Of a DNA stretch of 64,000 nt, positions 1 to 11,393 are shown piece after piece; the first letter of the stretch is position 1; each line of letters starts with the position of its first letter. Below the pieces are notes generated by a model, which saw only the letters and a list, made by a program, of their open reading frames with translations, had not been told where the DNA came from and made no database searches. The stretch comes from Cryptomeria japonica (Eukaryota > Streptophyta > Pinopsida > Cupressales > Cupressaceae). The position numbers were made by a program, and so were the translations under genes. The DNA lies in the NCBI RefSeq assembly GCF_030272615.1, contig NC_081411.1:829824160-829888159 (forward strand), written 5' to 3'.

Positions 1-2060
1 ATATATTTTAATCTATTATTTTGATTGACTGACGTATTTGTATGGTTTTGGCTTGATTTTCTATTCCAAATTTTTTTCCTGCACTACTGAGGATTTTGGA
101 TTTGTTGGAAGTTAGATTCGGGCTTAGTTTGGTTTTGGATTTCTCTTCTTCAAATTGCTATACCATAACTTCTATTCCTCCAGTTTGGAGATTTCTTTTC
201 CTTCTTTACGTTTTGAATTAAAAGATTTCTCTGTATTGTGACTGAGAAAAGATTGTTTGTCAGGAGATTTGAGGAAATTGTTTTTGTAGTTGTTAGATAT
301 TAAATTTCTATAATATATAGTTGGGGGAGTTATGTTAATATTTCATTTATTGATTGGTGTATTTTCATGACTAGCTATGTGGATTTCCTAAGATTGTTGC
401 AATCTCAATGTTGGTTGAGGCATGCTAGAATTGATTTGTTGTTCATGTGGGGTTGATTGTCATTTGTCCCATGTATTTGGTATATTGTCAACTTTAGGTT
501 TGATCTGTTAGGTACCACTCGGTGATGACTCTTTGAGCATTGTGAGAGTTCTCATTTTAAGTCTAGGAGAAGCATTTTATGTTTTGTATTAAATATGATT
601 ATATGTTTAAGTTATCTTGGTTTATCATGGATATTGTGCCTTAATTGGACTAATTTTTTAGTCATTTCATATACTTAGAGCTTTCCCAGACTTCTCATAA
701 TTTGATTATTTCATTTTTTGAGTCTTCTGTGTGGATGCACTAATCTGGTCTATGCATTAAAAGAATTGTTCTATGTGCTACTAAAATTGGTGGATGCGTT
801 AAAATAACTGGTCAATGTGTTATTCTTTCCTTCAGATGCGCTAAACTGTCCTATCTTTTATCTTTTTTATCATTTTTGGGTTTTCTGAGTTGATTATCCA
901 ATTTTGTTTCTTCCGAGAGACTATTGTCTATTGACTATCAGGGTTCCTGAGTTGTCCCATGATTGGTTTATTGGTTGGAATGGATTTTATGTATTATTTA
1001 CTCGGTCTCATATTGGATATGATCTTGATATTGTGATTGTATATAGTTTATGAGGCTGCTATGATGGCATTTGATGTTATTTATCTGATTGAGAACCTTG
1101 GATAATCAGGCTATGTGTTGTAGAGATCCCTTGGTCATGTTATATTATTTGTATGTGTTGTCACCCTAAGGTCTAGGTGTATGTTAGGGGGGAGTGGGCT
1201 TCCAAGTGAGTGACTGGGGTTGTGAGGACTAGACAACTAGGTTACCTGGGGTCTAGATTTGCCAGAATATATCATTGGGAGTTTACCTTGTAATCAAGTG
1301 ATAATTTAATTAATTGATTCTATAAGGATTGGGTAGTAGTAAAATCATCTTAATAAGATAAGGAATGGACATGGTGGCCCTAATGCCTTGCCCAATGGTA
1401 GTAATCTAGGATAGGATTGGGAAGGCTTTGGTTACCTAGGTAAGCTAATCTTCCTCACTCCTTCAAGGTTGAGATGGCTCTGCATGAGCATCTTGGATCC
1501 TAGGACAAGTGCCCAGGTTCCCATTATGAATATATGTGATGACACTCTTTCCCTACATGTAGGTCCTAGCACCTTGAGTTTTGATTTGACGTGTTGCCTT
1601 GGGGGTATTATGATTTATTTAGCCTTGTTTATCTGCATGATGTGTGGAGTGTTATCCTTTGGTTGTTAGGTGTCAGTCTAGATTTATAGTGTGTGTGGGG
1701 TCTTGTGTCATCTCCTAGCATGAGGGGTGGTTCCTTATGGTTCCACATGGTCGGGTGGTTTGATGTCTTCTTCCATTTGGATGTTCTTCATTGGATGCTC
1801 TTGTGTGTGGGTGTGGATTTTCATCTCTTTAGCTATGGATGGATACTTGTAGCAGATTCATGTATATGATTCATATGGCATATGTATGTGTAGAATTCAT
1901 GATGTAAATGTATTTGTAGTTGAGGGCTATACCCCTTGATGTAAAAAGGTTGTTGTATATGTAATGGTAGATGATGTATTAGGTCATGACCATAGTACTT
2001 GTAAGAGAACATATAGATGTATCTTGTTGTATCTTGGATATTGATTCATTGGTGGAAACA
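1..2060. repeat. Family A repeat, copy 1 (LTR-like, partial)
   Basis: This AT-rich stretch has no credible ORF. Much of it reappears at 22180-24475 in the same order and orientation: the 'cttcttcaaat' zone near 148, the 'gatgacactctt(t)ccctacatgt' block near 1540, and the 'ccatctcctagcatgaggggtgg' and 'ggtggtttgatgtcttctt' blocks near 1710-1770. Before the gypsy insertion the two copies would have been about 4 kb apart. They may be the two LTRs of an older element or a tandem duplication. Its left edge lies outside the window. Confidence 0.65.
735..843 (+). repeat. 21-bp-period array with ATGCGCTA-like core
   Basis: Six copies of an 8-bp core (ATGCACTA, ATGCATTA, ATGTGCTA, ATGCGTTA, ATGTGTTA, ATGCGCTA) begin at 735, 752, 773, 794, 815 and 836. 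The last four steps are exactly 21 bp. The 13 bp between cores are not conserved. The same core and spacing occur inside the gypsy element downstream, although this array lies in a different repeat family. Confidence 0.75.
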
Positions 2061-3290
2061 ATGTAATTGGTTCTATGTAAATGCATATTGTGATATGTAA
2101 ATGTTTATGGTGGTTAAGAATGGATTATGAATGTGATAGATAATATTAGAAAAAATGATGTTATTGAATAATAAGTTGTGATAGGGTGCATTTGGATTGG
2201 TTCTCTTAAAATGAATCTTAAGGGGTCTAATGGTATTTGCATTACTAATTAATGGAATCATGAGAGATAGAATAGTGAGGTATATATTATGCATAAATGT
2301 TAGCCAAGTTAGAATGCATTGGTTATGGTAGTAATTTATGATGTTATGCTTATATAGAGATGTTCTTGATGAAGTTATAAGTAATGGCGTTGATATGCCC
2401 TAGGGGAAATATTAATTGTAGATTTGTGTTTATTTCCGCTTGCGTAATGAGTTCATATAATTATGCTTTTATGTTTACGTTCTTGATGGGTATATGTGTA
2501 TATCATGTTAATGGATGTTAAATGCGTATGAGTAGATAATTGTACATGTTCTATTACAAGATGTTCTTTTTTAAAAAATGATCTCATATTGCATGTTAGC
2601 TTTATTTATCTAGGGTATTTTGGTAGGCATTACATCATATATATGTTGTATAAGTTTTGTAGTGTCCCTCCCTGATTCATTTTGCCTTTTTGTACTTCAA
2701 GGGACTATATTGATCTAGCTTAGTCTACTTTATGATGATTTGTTGGTATCATGCTATGTACTAACCTTATTTCATGATATAAATGGATATGAAGTTGGGA
2801 TCTATAATTTGATGGTATATGTATTCATTATTCTTGATGCATCATATCGCTTACAGGATTTTGATGACATTATGATTATGTTAACCCTACTCTATGATTG
2901 TGATGTTTGAATTGATGCTACGATGTTTGTGATTATCTTCTAGCATCTTCATGATTAGAGACGATGCCATACCACTCATTGCGAGCATGATATGTTATTG
3001 TGATTCTCTATCACTTGCCTAATCATTTATGATGTATATATGTTGTATCGTGTTTAGTGGTGGTTGTAGGTTTGCAGGTACCAGACATCGACTCCACTTG
3101 GTCTCACAGGTCTGAGCGTGTCTTATCCCAATGGCAAGTTGTCAGAGATTGCATGTGTTTCCCTCTCATACTCTAGGCTTAAGTTGTTCATCTTGTTAGT
3201 TGTGTCATGGTGCAGGTTGGTTGTTAGAGTCTTGTGCCAGTTTTGACCCTCTGTCTGTTGTCTGAGGTGTTGTGAGTATGTGATTTATAA
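2061..3290. other. AT-rich stretch without a recognisable gene
   Basis: I find no coding potential beyond chance ORFs. The stretch continues family A copy 1, but the second copy ends before this part, so it has no counterpart in the window. The block at 3070-3270 is less AT-rich than its surroundings and could be another retroelement segment. I cannot assign it. Confidence 0.4.
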
Positions 3291-3770
3291 ATAAATTGAT
3301 ATTTAGTTAGTAAAGTATTAATAGAATAGTTGATTTATTTGATGGTTTGATTATTTGATTATTTGATTATTGGTTATTTAATATTTATTTTTATTATCTT
3401 GGTTATTGATTAATTGATCTTGACTTATTAATTAATTGACTTATTGTTTATTGAAAATTAATTTAGTAATTTATTTGGTTTATTTAACGTTTAATTGATT
3501 ATTTGAATTTTATTGTTGAGATTTAATATTTATTTAATTGAGTTGATTTATTTGATTTATTGATTTAATTCTTTATTAATCCTTTATTTTCTTATTAATT
3601 ATTTATTATTTAATTGATTTATAATTTAATGTTTATGCTTTATTGTTGATTCGATATTATATTTAATATTGAGTTTCTATTTAAATAAGCTTTTGATTAT
3701 TTAATTATTATTGGGATTTTATTTGTTATTATCCCATTTATGTTTGTACTATCAAATTATTACTATTATT
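3291..3770. repeat. Low-complexity TTGATTATTTGATT-type tract
   Basis: Degenerate repeats of TGATTATT, TTAATTGATT and similar strings fill this stretch. It has no coding capacity and no sharp repeat unit. It reads as a decayed simple-sequence region next to the gypsy insertion site. Confidence 0.6.
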
Positions 3771-3940
3771 TGCATAATTGGTTATATTATAAGTTTACCT
3801 ACCCCTTATTTCTATTGGTTGATTTTCAATGGGTAAGTAAATAATATTATTAAATAATACTTACCTCAATAATGTGCATGGTAGGTATAATCTATAGTTT
3901 ATTGGAATTTTCTGATTGGCCTTTGATTTTGTATAGTTTG

Positions 3941-5348
3941 TGTTTGCGTGAAAAGCAGGTCAATGAAACTTAAAAAGTAAAAATGTGGTCTCAAAGAAGC
4001 TTGTTCACACACCCATGGGACTCCTTGGTGCAAGTTATGGAGTCATGGATAGTAAATCAACTTCCCAAGGTTGGTTCCATGGTTCTCTATCTCACAAGGT
4101 CCCTCAAGTCAATGTCTTTGCTCTCAAATCATTGAGAAAATTGGCTTAGGGATGACGAATGCAAGAACGAGGGATGCTTATGATTGGTTTAATTATGAAA
4201 ATGCACCCTATCTATGCATGATTCTATGAATGCAATAGCTAGATTATAAGATGACAAGATTAGTAAAAATACTACCCTAACATGATATACTAGTTTATGA
4301 TTTAAGCTAATGATAAAGGAAATAGTCTAAAATGTTTATTAGATTAATTCGTATTACAAAGAGAAGCTAGATGTATTGATAAAATTGAGCATAAATGAGA
4401 TACTAAAAGCTTGCATGGATCCTTAAAATGGAGGAATGAGAGCTCTATTTATAGTGAAAATAGGGCAATGGATGGTTAGGATTGAAAGAGTTAATCAAGG
4501 GTCAAGTTTGAAAGTTGCCAATCCATGTTTACAATTTTCACCAATGAAATGGTGACAATTGTCAACATAAGACTGGTTGAGAGGAGAGGTAAGATGAATT
4601 AAATTCTTGAGAAGACCTCATGGTTATCTTAAGAGGTAAGGGTTAAGGTTAGGTTAGGCTTATCCAATGGATAAAGCTTTTACCCAAGGGGTAAACTCTT
4701 GTTGAAATGTTAAAGGGATACCAAGGTCAAAGCAATAAATGCTTGATGAGACCCTTGGGTTAGATGGAGGTTGAGTTAAGAGAAAAAGTCTCTAATCATG
4801 GTAGAGGGTTGAGTTAACCATTAATGGTTTGGAAGACTTTCAAGGTTAACTTGTTGGAGACATAAAGCCTTTAATGGTTTTCAAAGACTTTGAGGGTTTG
4901 AGAAGTGACTTCCCTTTGCTTAGGGATGTGACAATATTTAGGAGATGGGTTAGGCTAATTTAGAAGTGATTAGAAGAATCTAGAAGGGGGTTTAGAGAGG
5001 CAAGTGGGAGATATAGGAAAATGCAAGTGGGTGAGGGATAATAGGACTAAAATAAATTGCTTTATTTCAATTTGGTTGCAAGTTGTGAAATTAAATAAAA
5101 TAGATTTATTTAATTGGGGTAAACTATTAATTAAATATAAATTTAATTAAAAGGTAAGAAGAAGGAATTTAATTAAATAAAATGATTTATTCAATTAAAT
5201 GGGCTTCGGTGAATTTAACTAAATAAATTGAATAATTTACTTAATTAAATAGAAGAATGTGGGTGATTTAGTTAAATTAATTTTAACTAAATAGAGGAAT
5301 GAACATAAAATATTCATTTAGGAATATGGTCATTTTTATATGTCTACA
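3941..5348 (-). repeat. 3' LTR of the Tat-like element
   Basis: It is 1408 bp, the same length as the partner LTR at 20765-22172, with scattered substitutions and a few small indels between them. On the minus strand a TATAAATAG box lies at 4445-4453. The outer edge abuts target duplication GTTTG at 3936-3940. The inner edge is followed by a polypurine tract on the element's sense strand. Confidence 0.93.
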
Positions 5349-5362
5349 TTTTGCCCCTCTTT
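5349..5362 (-). promoter_or_regulatory. Polypurine tract of the Tat-like element
   Basis: Read on the minus strand this is AAAGAGGGGCAAAA, immediately before the TG of the 3' LTR. That is the expected place for the primer of plus-strand DNA synthesis. Confidence 0.8.
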
Positions 5363-5676
5363 GAAGTGACGTGTGTGCACATGTTGATTCAAAGAAAATG
5401 ATGTGTCGTCATGATTTGGTTATGATCAATTTTTCTATTGAGATGTTCATGTCATGCCCCAGATTTGATAAATGATGTTGATAATGCCCCCTCAGGAGAT
5501 GAATCAAAATTTTGAAAATTTCATTTTTCTTGATAAATTTGACTGCATTTTAAATTTTTGTCTATGTTGAATGCGATAAATTGATTCATCTCCCGATAAT
5601 GATGTTGGGTAGGGTTGTATGAGACACTGTGAGCAATTTACGCGTTCCTCTATGTAACCCTAATTTTGATTTACCC

Positions 5677-5683
5677 TATAAAA
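5677..5683 (+). promoter_or_regulatory. TATA box of the antisense mobile-domain gene
   Basis: TATAAAA sits in the context taccctataaaaggg, 75 bp upstream of the ATG at 5758. A start site about 30 bp downstream would leave a leader of about 50 nt. The box lies inside the element, just past the LTR, and faces away from gag-pol. The antisense gene therefore appears to have its own promoter rather than depending on the LTR. Transcription is inferred, not shown. Confidence 0.6.
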
Positions 5684-5919
5684 GGGAAAAAGTGATTTCT
5701 TTTTGTCTTATTTGTGCTTGTTGACTTTTGAGAAAGTGATTTTGGAGAGAAGTCAACATGCCAATTTCATATTCTTCTCATCATTTTGAGCATGTGCAGA
5801 GGTATCGGAGGCCCATCGCGTATGGACCACCAGTAAATCAACCTTTTTTACCCCTTTTTGATTTTTGATTTTATCGTTTTTAGTCATGTTTTCAAATTTG
5901 TCATGTGGATCTGTTGGGT

Positions 5920-6359
5920 TAGCGCATCTGGGTCAAAACCTAGTGCATACAATAGGTTTCATAGCACGTAGGGTTTAATGAAATAGGGTAGCATCTGAAA
6001 AGTGTAGGGTAGCACATCGATAGGTAGGGGTAGCGCTTAGGATTAGGTTAGCGCACTGGGATCACAGGGTAGCGCAAAGGGAAAAATGGGTAGTGCATAG
6101 AAGATACCTAGTGCATAGGGTTTCTAGGAGGTCGCATGGGTAGGTCTAGGTAGCATGTAGGTATGACCTAGTGCATAGGGTTAGATATGGAGCACAAGAG
6201 CAGGATAGAATAGCGCATAAGGTAGTTTAGAGCTTAGAGTAAGTTAGGTGGTGCTTTGGGAGAAAAGGGTAGTGCATAGGGTAGATTGGGTAGTGCTTAG
6301 TGAGAACAGGATAGCGCATGGTAAGCAGGTTAGCACGTAGACAAGATTGTTTAGCGCAT
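5920..6359 (+). repeat. Array of ~22 TAGCGCAT-type motifs at 21-bp spacing
   Basis: Cores of the form TAG(C/T)(G/A)C(A/T)(T/C/A) start at 5920, 5941, 5962, 5989, 6010, 6031, 6049, 6070, 6091, 6109, 6130, 6151, 6169, 6190, 6211, 6228, 6249, 6270, 6291, 6312, 6331 and 6352. Most steps are exactly 21 bp and a few are 17-19 or 27. The 13-bp spacers differ from one another. Variants such as TAGTGCAT and TAGCACAT fit decay of the central CpG. The array lies in the intron of the antisense gene and is the reverse complement of the arrays near 18.5 and 20.4 kb. Confidence 0.88.
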
Positions 6360-6618
6360 AGGGAAAATTTTTGGTATAGTGTAATTTTTGGATGAAGAAA
6401 ATTAGTAGGTTAATGTCAGTTCTGTTGGGATAGGTGCAAATGGTTGGCCTGTGTGTTTGCTTCCATTGTTGTGATAAGTTGTCCAATATGAGTTTCGATA
6501 TAACTTGATTTGATTTACAATTTTTCAAGTTGATATAGATTTGATGTTGATTTGATATGATGTGGTTTTTGATATGGATATTTTTTATTTGAACTTGATT
6601 TGATATGAATTGTTTCAA

Positions 6619-6759
6619 GTTGATATATATGTGAAGCTTGAGTTGTTTTACAAGCTGCATTGATTGTGGAACTTGAGTTGTTTTTACAAGCTGATATGAA
6701 TGTGAAACTTGAGTTGTGTTACAAGTTGATATGAATGTGAAACTTGAGTTGTGTTACAA
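6619..6759. repeat. 35-bp minisatellite, four copies
   Basis: Four consecutive units of the form GTTGATATGAATGTGAAACT(…)GTTACAA, 35 bp each, are visible. The last two are nearly identical. It lies in the same intron as the 21-bp array. Confidence 0.75.
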
Positions 6760-8880
6760 GTTGATATGATTTGATGGTTTGATATGATGTGGAACTTGAT
6801 TTAGATTTTCAAAGTTTCAATTTTTTGATATGAATTTGATTGTGATATCTATGTTTTTGATGAGGAAACTGATATTGGACTTGATTTTCTTTTTGACAGG
6901 AGCGTCTTGGAGTGGTTCAGTCATGTGAGCAATTTCTGAGACCGTGGTCATTGATACCATGATTGACACAGGCTGATAGAGATATTATTGAGAGGTGTGG
7001 CATGTCCTCGTTGTTAGATATGCCTCGGTTTATCATGAACCGGGGTTTATTGACAATGTTGGCAAAGAGGTGGCATAGTGATATGAACATCTTTCATTTG
7101 GCGACAGGTGAGATTACAGTGATGCCTGAGGATTGCTACCAGATTCTATGGATTCCCGTGGTAGGTGCATTGCTACCCTATGAGCAGACTAAGGAGGGTG
7201 GGACTGAGGTACTTCATCGGATTTTGCAGGATGATACCATTTGCGGGTATGAGATCCCTTGGCAGGAGTTCTTAGATTTGGATTATGCTCCCCTACCATC
7301 AATGCTAGCAGGTTTTATAGGTTGTGTCCTATGTCCCGACTGTAGGTTGAAGGGATTGGCTGTGGGATGGGGATTGGTTTTGGAGGACATGGTGACATAG
7401 GCTCGCCAAATTGCATGGGGGTCGGCTATGCTGGCCCACTTCTACAGGGATTTGCATCAGGTGGTATGCTTGGGTTACGACAATCTATCAGCTGGAGTGA
7501 CATTGCTATAGGTATGGGCGTGGGAGCATATTCCCATAGCTAAGCCACTGGTAGACAGAGATAGGTTGGTTGGGTGTGCTATGCATATGGATACCGAGGG
7601 ATAGTTGTTTAGCGTAAGCTGGGCAAACTAGAGCACTGGAGGAGAGTTTTGGATGATATTGATACGGTCGTCTGGCGACCATATACAGGTTGCGAGGTAT
7701 GGGCAGAGGATGGGATGGAGATGCCCTATGTTTATAGGACCAGATATTTGATAGGGCGGACGCCCTTTGTTATTGAGAGTTTTCTGCATAGCCAAGAGTT
7801 GCAGTAGTATGGTCGACAGCAAGGGATTCCATGGGGAGCATGTTTTTATGCTTGATGGAGACAGGATATTTTGGATTGGGGACCTACGATTGATAGTGCA
7901 ATGGTAGTGGAGGAGTTCTTTCATTTAGTCAGCTAGATTTGGGGTTATGCCCTTGAGATAGTGGATGTTGGGATGACAGATGAGTTTGCAGCACTCTTTG
8001 TAGCGCGTGTAGTAGCCAGGATATTGGATCCAGCTAAGATGATTTCAGCTTTTGATGATGAGGAGGAGGTAGATGAGGGAGGTGGTGATGGAGGAGGAGG
8101 TGATGGAGGAGGAGTTGATGGGGGAGATGGTGGAGGAGGTGGCTGAGGTCAGGAAGGAGATAGAGGGAGATTGGATCAGGGGAGGAGAGGAGATAGGGGT
8201 GGAGATGGTGGTGATAGAAGGATACGAGTGGAGAGACATGTGTGATGAGCTATGATGGATAGAGGGAGAGGAGGTTTGGCTATCAGAGCTGGGGGTGAGG
8301 AGTGGATTGGGGAGGTGATAGCGGCAATGGGAGGGTATGATGATGTCAGATGACTAGCCCAGAGGAGGAGGTCAGATGTTTTACTCCACCTGCACCGAGG
8401 ATAGGTAGAGGGACAGGGGGTACCACTGCAGATGCAGATTCTAATGCACGTGGAGGATGCTCAGATTAGATCGCTGCATTTGTCAATGCAGCAGTTGTAG
8501 ACACAGTTGTTGGTGCATCAACCTTAGATTACTCAGCTGACCACAGAGTGTGATACTGAGATAGAGTGTCAGGGTCGAGCAGAGGAGCTCACAGTGAGTT
8601 TGCAGAAAGCTGCAGCAAGTGGCTCGATGAGAGACACCTTGAGAGAGCTGGATTTGAGAGCCAAGGAGGTGGAGTATTACCAATGCCATTATGAGGATGC
8701 AATGCCTAGGGAGCACTGAGTGCAAAGTTTCACCACTTTGAGATCCAGTCAATCTTGAGATATTGGGTCGAGGATAGAGAGCAGAGGTGTGGCAGGGCCT
8801 CCTAGACAGGATCCACCTAGAGATCTAGGTGTTGGGACATCTGCAACGAGACCGTCTCCTTCAGGGGATAGTCATACCTA

Positions 8881-10220
8881 AGAGATGTTGTCTCTATTGT
8901 ATTTTGATCATTTTGTTGTATTGACACAGACATGATATATTTTGTACATTGATCATTTTTTAGATATATATATGACACCATTTTCTTTGATCCCTATGTG
9001 ATGTGTTATGGATTATGCTTTCTATCTATTTTTTAATTATTCTATGATGATGTAATGCTTAGATAGATGTCTGTGATGTGATATGTGATGAATATGATGT
9101 GATAATGAGTGATGTTGTGAGATGTATCTTGAAAATGAGATGTATGATAATTATATGTTGTTAAATGTTAAATGATATGCAACTAAATGTTAAATGATAT
9201 GTAACTAAATGTTAAAACGATATGCAACTAAATGTTTAAATGATATGCAACAAAATGCTTTTGAGCATCCTCATTCTTCATTTGTCATCCCCGTATAGCC
9301 ACATGTTGTTTGCTTTCTTTGTATGTATCATCATTGAGCATTGATTTGTTTTGGGATATGTTGAAAATTTATACAAGCATAATGGTATAATTGAACCATA
9401 ATGACCTGAGAAAAATTTACATGATTTTTGATTTTGCAAGATAGTAGAAGGATCAAGGTATAATTGAACCAAGATGACCTGAGTGCGGATTGCATATAAA
9501 CAAACAAGATTAAACCATTTGTATGCATAAAGTAGAAGCATTTCTTTAGTGATATGCGGTGAATCATGTCTCGAGACAAGTATTTACACAGTACAAATGA
9601 TCACCTCACAGACAGAAAACTAAAAAAATATTGGAATCCATGACTTTCTCTAGTGTGAAGCATTTGTTGAGAAAATTTTTAGAGGATCCATATTCAAAAA
9701 GTTTAAGTGCAAAAATAGTCAAAACTTTGTGCAAGATGCAACATTTGATACTTTAGAAAATCATCCATGATATTTTGTGAATCCTGTTAAGTGATCAATG
9801 TGTGGTTTTGTGATTGTGTGAGTTTTGTTTGTTGGATATGATGTTCTAAGTTTGTGACAAGTTTTTGATTAATATTGCCCCTAGCCAAGTGTTCCTCTTA
9901 AGGTGGATATGTACAAGGATTACCAAGACATGGTGAGATGTGATAAAAGGATATGATGATAAATCAGGATATTGACTATGCTAAGTATGTCCTGGATAGA
10001 CATTGTGATAAAAATGTCGGGCGATGGTCGATAGTGCTTTACTGTGGATATAATGGTATAGATATAGATAGAGGAGTTGTCCTCTCACAATAGCGCCTAT
10101 TGCCAGGTTTTCACTAGTTGCTTTTATTGTACCTCTTTATTTGTTTTTTTTTAATTTTTTTTTTTGATTTTTTGATTTTTTGATTTTTTGATTTTTGATT
10201 TTTCCGTGCATTTAGGCTAC
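8881..10220. other. Spacer between the antisense gene and pol, with short repeats
   Basis: There is no credible gene here. At 9163-9252 four units of about 22 bp repeat (AAATGTTAAATGATATGCAACT and variants). At 10143-10203 a T-rich tract of (T)nGA units occurs. Tandem repeats in this part of Tat-lineage elements are known to be hypervariable. Confidence 0.6.
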
Positions 10221-11393
10221 TTAAGTGTAGTATTTCTTCAGATGGATGTTGTTAGTTGGTTCATCGAGCACATCTCCTTCTGAAGTTGTTAGCTGATAGG
10301 TGCCTGATCCATAGGTTGATATAATGACATAGGGACCTAACCAGTTAGGTTCAAATTTCCCTTTCTTTTCCCGATCTTGCTGATTTCTAGGATTTTCTTT
10401 GAGTACCAATTCACCAATTTTAAAAATTATGGGAATGACCTTGTGGTTGTAGCTCCTGCATATGTGTTACTGATATGCTTTGAGATGAGTGTAGGCACGT
10501 TGTCATCTTTCATCTAGAAGTTCAAGCTCTTACAGTCGGTTAACTCGATACTCTTCATCAGGGATTAAGCCTATCAGAGAGACTTAGAGAGATGGAATTT
10601 CTACCTTCAAGGGTAAAATTGCCTCTGATCCATATACCAATGAATATGTTGTAGCTCTCGTAGGTGTACGGATGCTAGGTCTGTATGCCCAAAGTGCTGG
10701 ATTGAGTTGTATATGCCAATCTTTACCTACATCATTCATTGTTTTCTTTAGGATTTTCAATATTGTCTTGTTGGATGCTTCTGCCTAGCCATTCCCATGT
10801 GGGTAGTAAGGTGTAGAAAAATGATGTTGGATTTTGAATTTTTCATATAGTTCTTGTACATCTTGGTTTTTGAAAGGTCGTCCATTATCTATGATGATGG
10901 AACTTTGAATGCCATATCTGTAGATCAGATAATTAAGGATAAAAAAGGCAATTTGTTTCCCAGTCACTGTGGTCATGGGGACTTCTTCAATCCATTTGGT
11001 AAAGGATTTTGTTGTAGTTATAATGAACTTGTGTCCATTTGAAGATGAAGGATGAATTTTGCTGACCAAGTCTAGTCCCCATTGACAAAAGGGCTAAGAT
11101 GTTGTGAATGGTTGCAGTTCCTGAGCTAGTGCATGTATAAGATTGCCATGGATTTGGAATTCAGGACACTTCTTTGTAAAGTGATAAGAGTCTTTTTCCA
11201 TTGTCAGCCAGTAATATCCCATTCTTAGAAGATTTTTAGCAAGAGTAGTACCACTGGAATGTGTGCCATAGATACCTTCATTAAGCTCATGTAAAGCAAA
11301 GTCAAATTCATTACGATCAAGGCAACAAAGAAGAGTACCATCTAGACCTCGACGGTACAAAGTATTAGCAGTAAGAGTATAATGGGCAGCTTG
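10221..11393 (-). pseudogene. Integrase region of the Tat-like pol
   Basis: Pieces on the minus strand give an N-terminal zinc-binding-like segment (GTHSSGTT...HFTKKCPEFQIHGN), then a core with GLDLV, IIIDNGRPF and, after a stop, AEASNK, matching the D, D and E positions of a DDE integrase. The C-terminal part ends with FEPNWLGPYVI and GTYQL. The stop in HGNG*AEASNK is TAG where the family has Gln. The protein would insert the cDNA into the host genome. No chromodomain follows, as expected for a non-chromoviral element. Confidence 0.85.

Larger units (their letters stand above)
5833..6899 (+). other. Intron 1 of the antisense PMD-like gene
   Basis: It runs from the GTAAAT donor after codon 25 to the tttgacag acceptor at 6899 and is 1067 bp long. 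It contains the 21-bp-period TAGCGCAT array and, further on, a 35-bp minisatellite. Both junctions are phase 0, and the flanking coding sequence stays in frame when it is removed. Confidence 0.6.
5758..8880 (+). pseudogene. Antisense plant-mobile-domain (PMD)-like gene inside the retrotransposon
   Basis: Exon 1 (5758-5832) encodes 25 residues from ATG and ends at a GTAAAT donor. Exon 2 begins at 6900 after a pyrimidine-rich stretch and ACAG, and the phase-0 junction keeps the frame. The product reads ERLGVVQSCEQFLRPW, then GLLTMLAKRWHSDMNIFHL, GEITVMPEDCYQILWIPV, and after a TAG at 7398 WGSAMLAHFYRDLHQVV and VWAWEHIP. This order (hydrophobic helix, W..(D)..FHL..GE.T(V/M)...D...(I)L.(I)PV, then WGSA.LA.(L/F)YR and (V/L)WAWEH) is characteristic of the plant mobile domain shared with MAIN/MAIL1-type silencing factors. 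Stops at 6960-6962 (TGA) and 7398 (TAG), plus later frameshifts, break it. A Gly/Asp/Glu-rich tail lies near 8056-8146. Antisense mobile-domain ORFs near the 3' LTR are known in some Tat elements; the exact end is uncertain. Confidence 0.8.

Noticed and set aside
3070-3270. tRNA or other structural RNA gene in a less AT-rich block
   Set aside because: No cloverleaf or A-box and B-box pair could be drawn.
5920-6359. CRISPR-like array (short conserved core with variable spacers)
   Set aside because: The core is only 8 bp, the context is a plant retrotransposon, and no cas-like gene is present. The 21-bp period with unconserved 13-bp spacers fits a motif array.
8045-8255. Overlapping short ORFs rich in Ser/Ile or Glu/Gly
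   Set aside because: They are alternate-frame readings of the GA-rich tail of the PMD-like gene.
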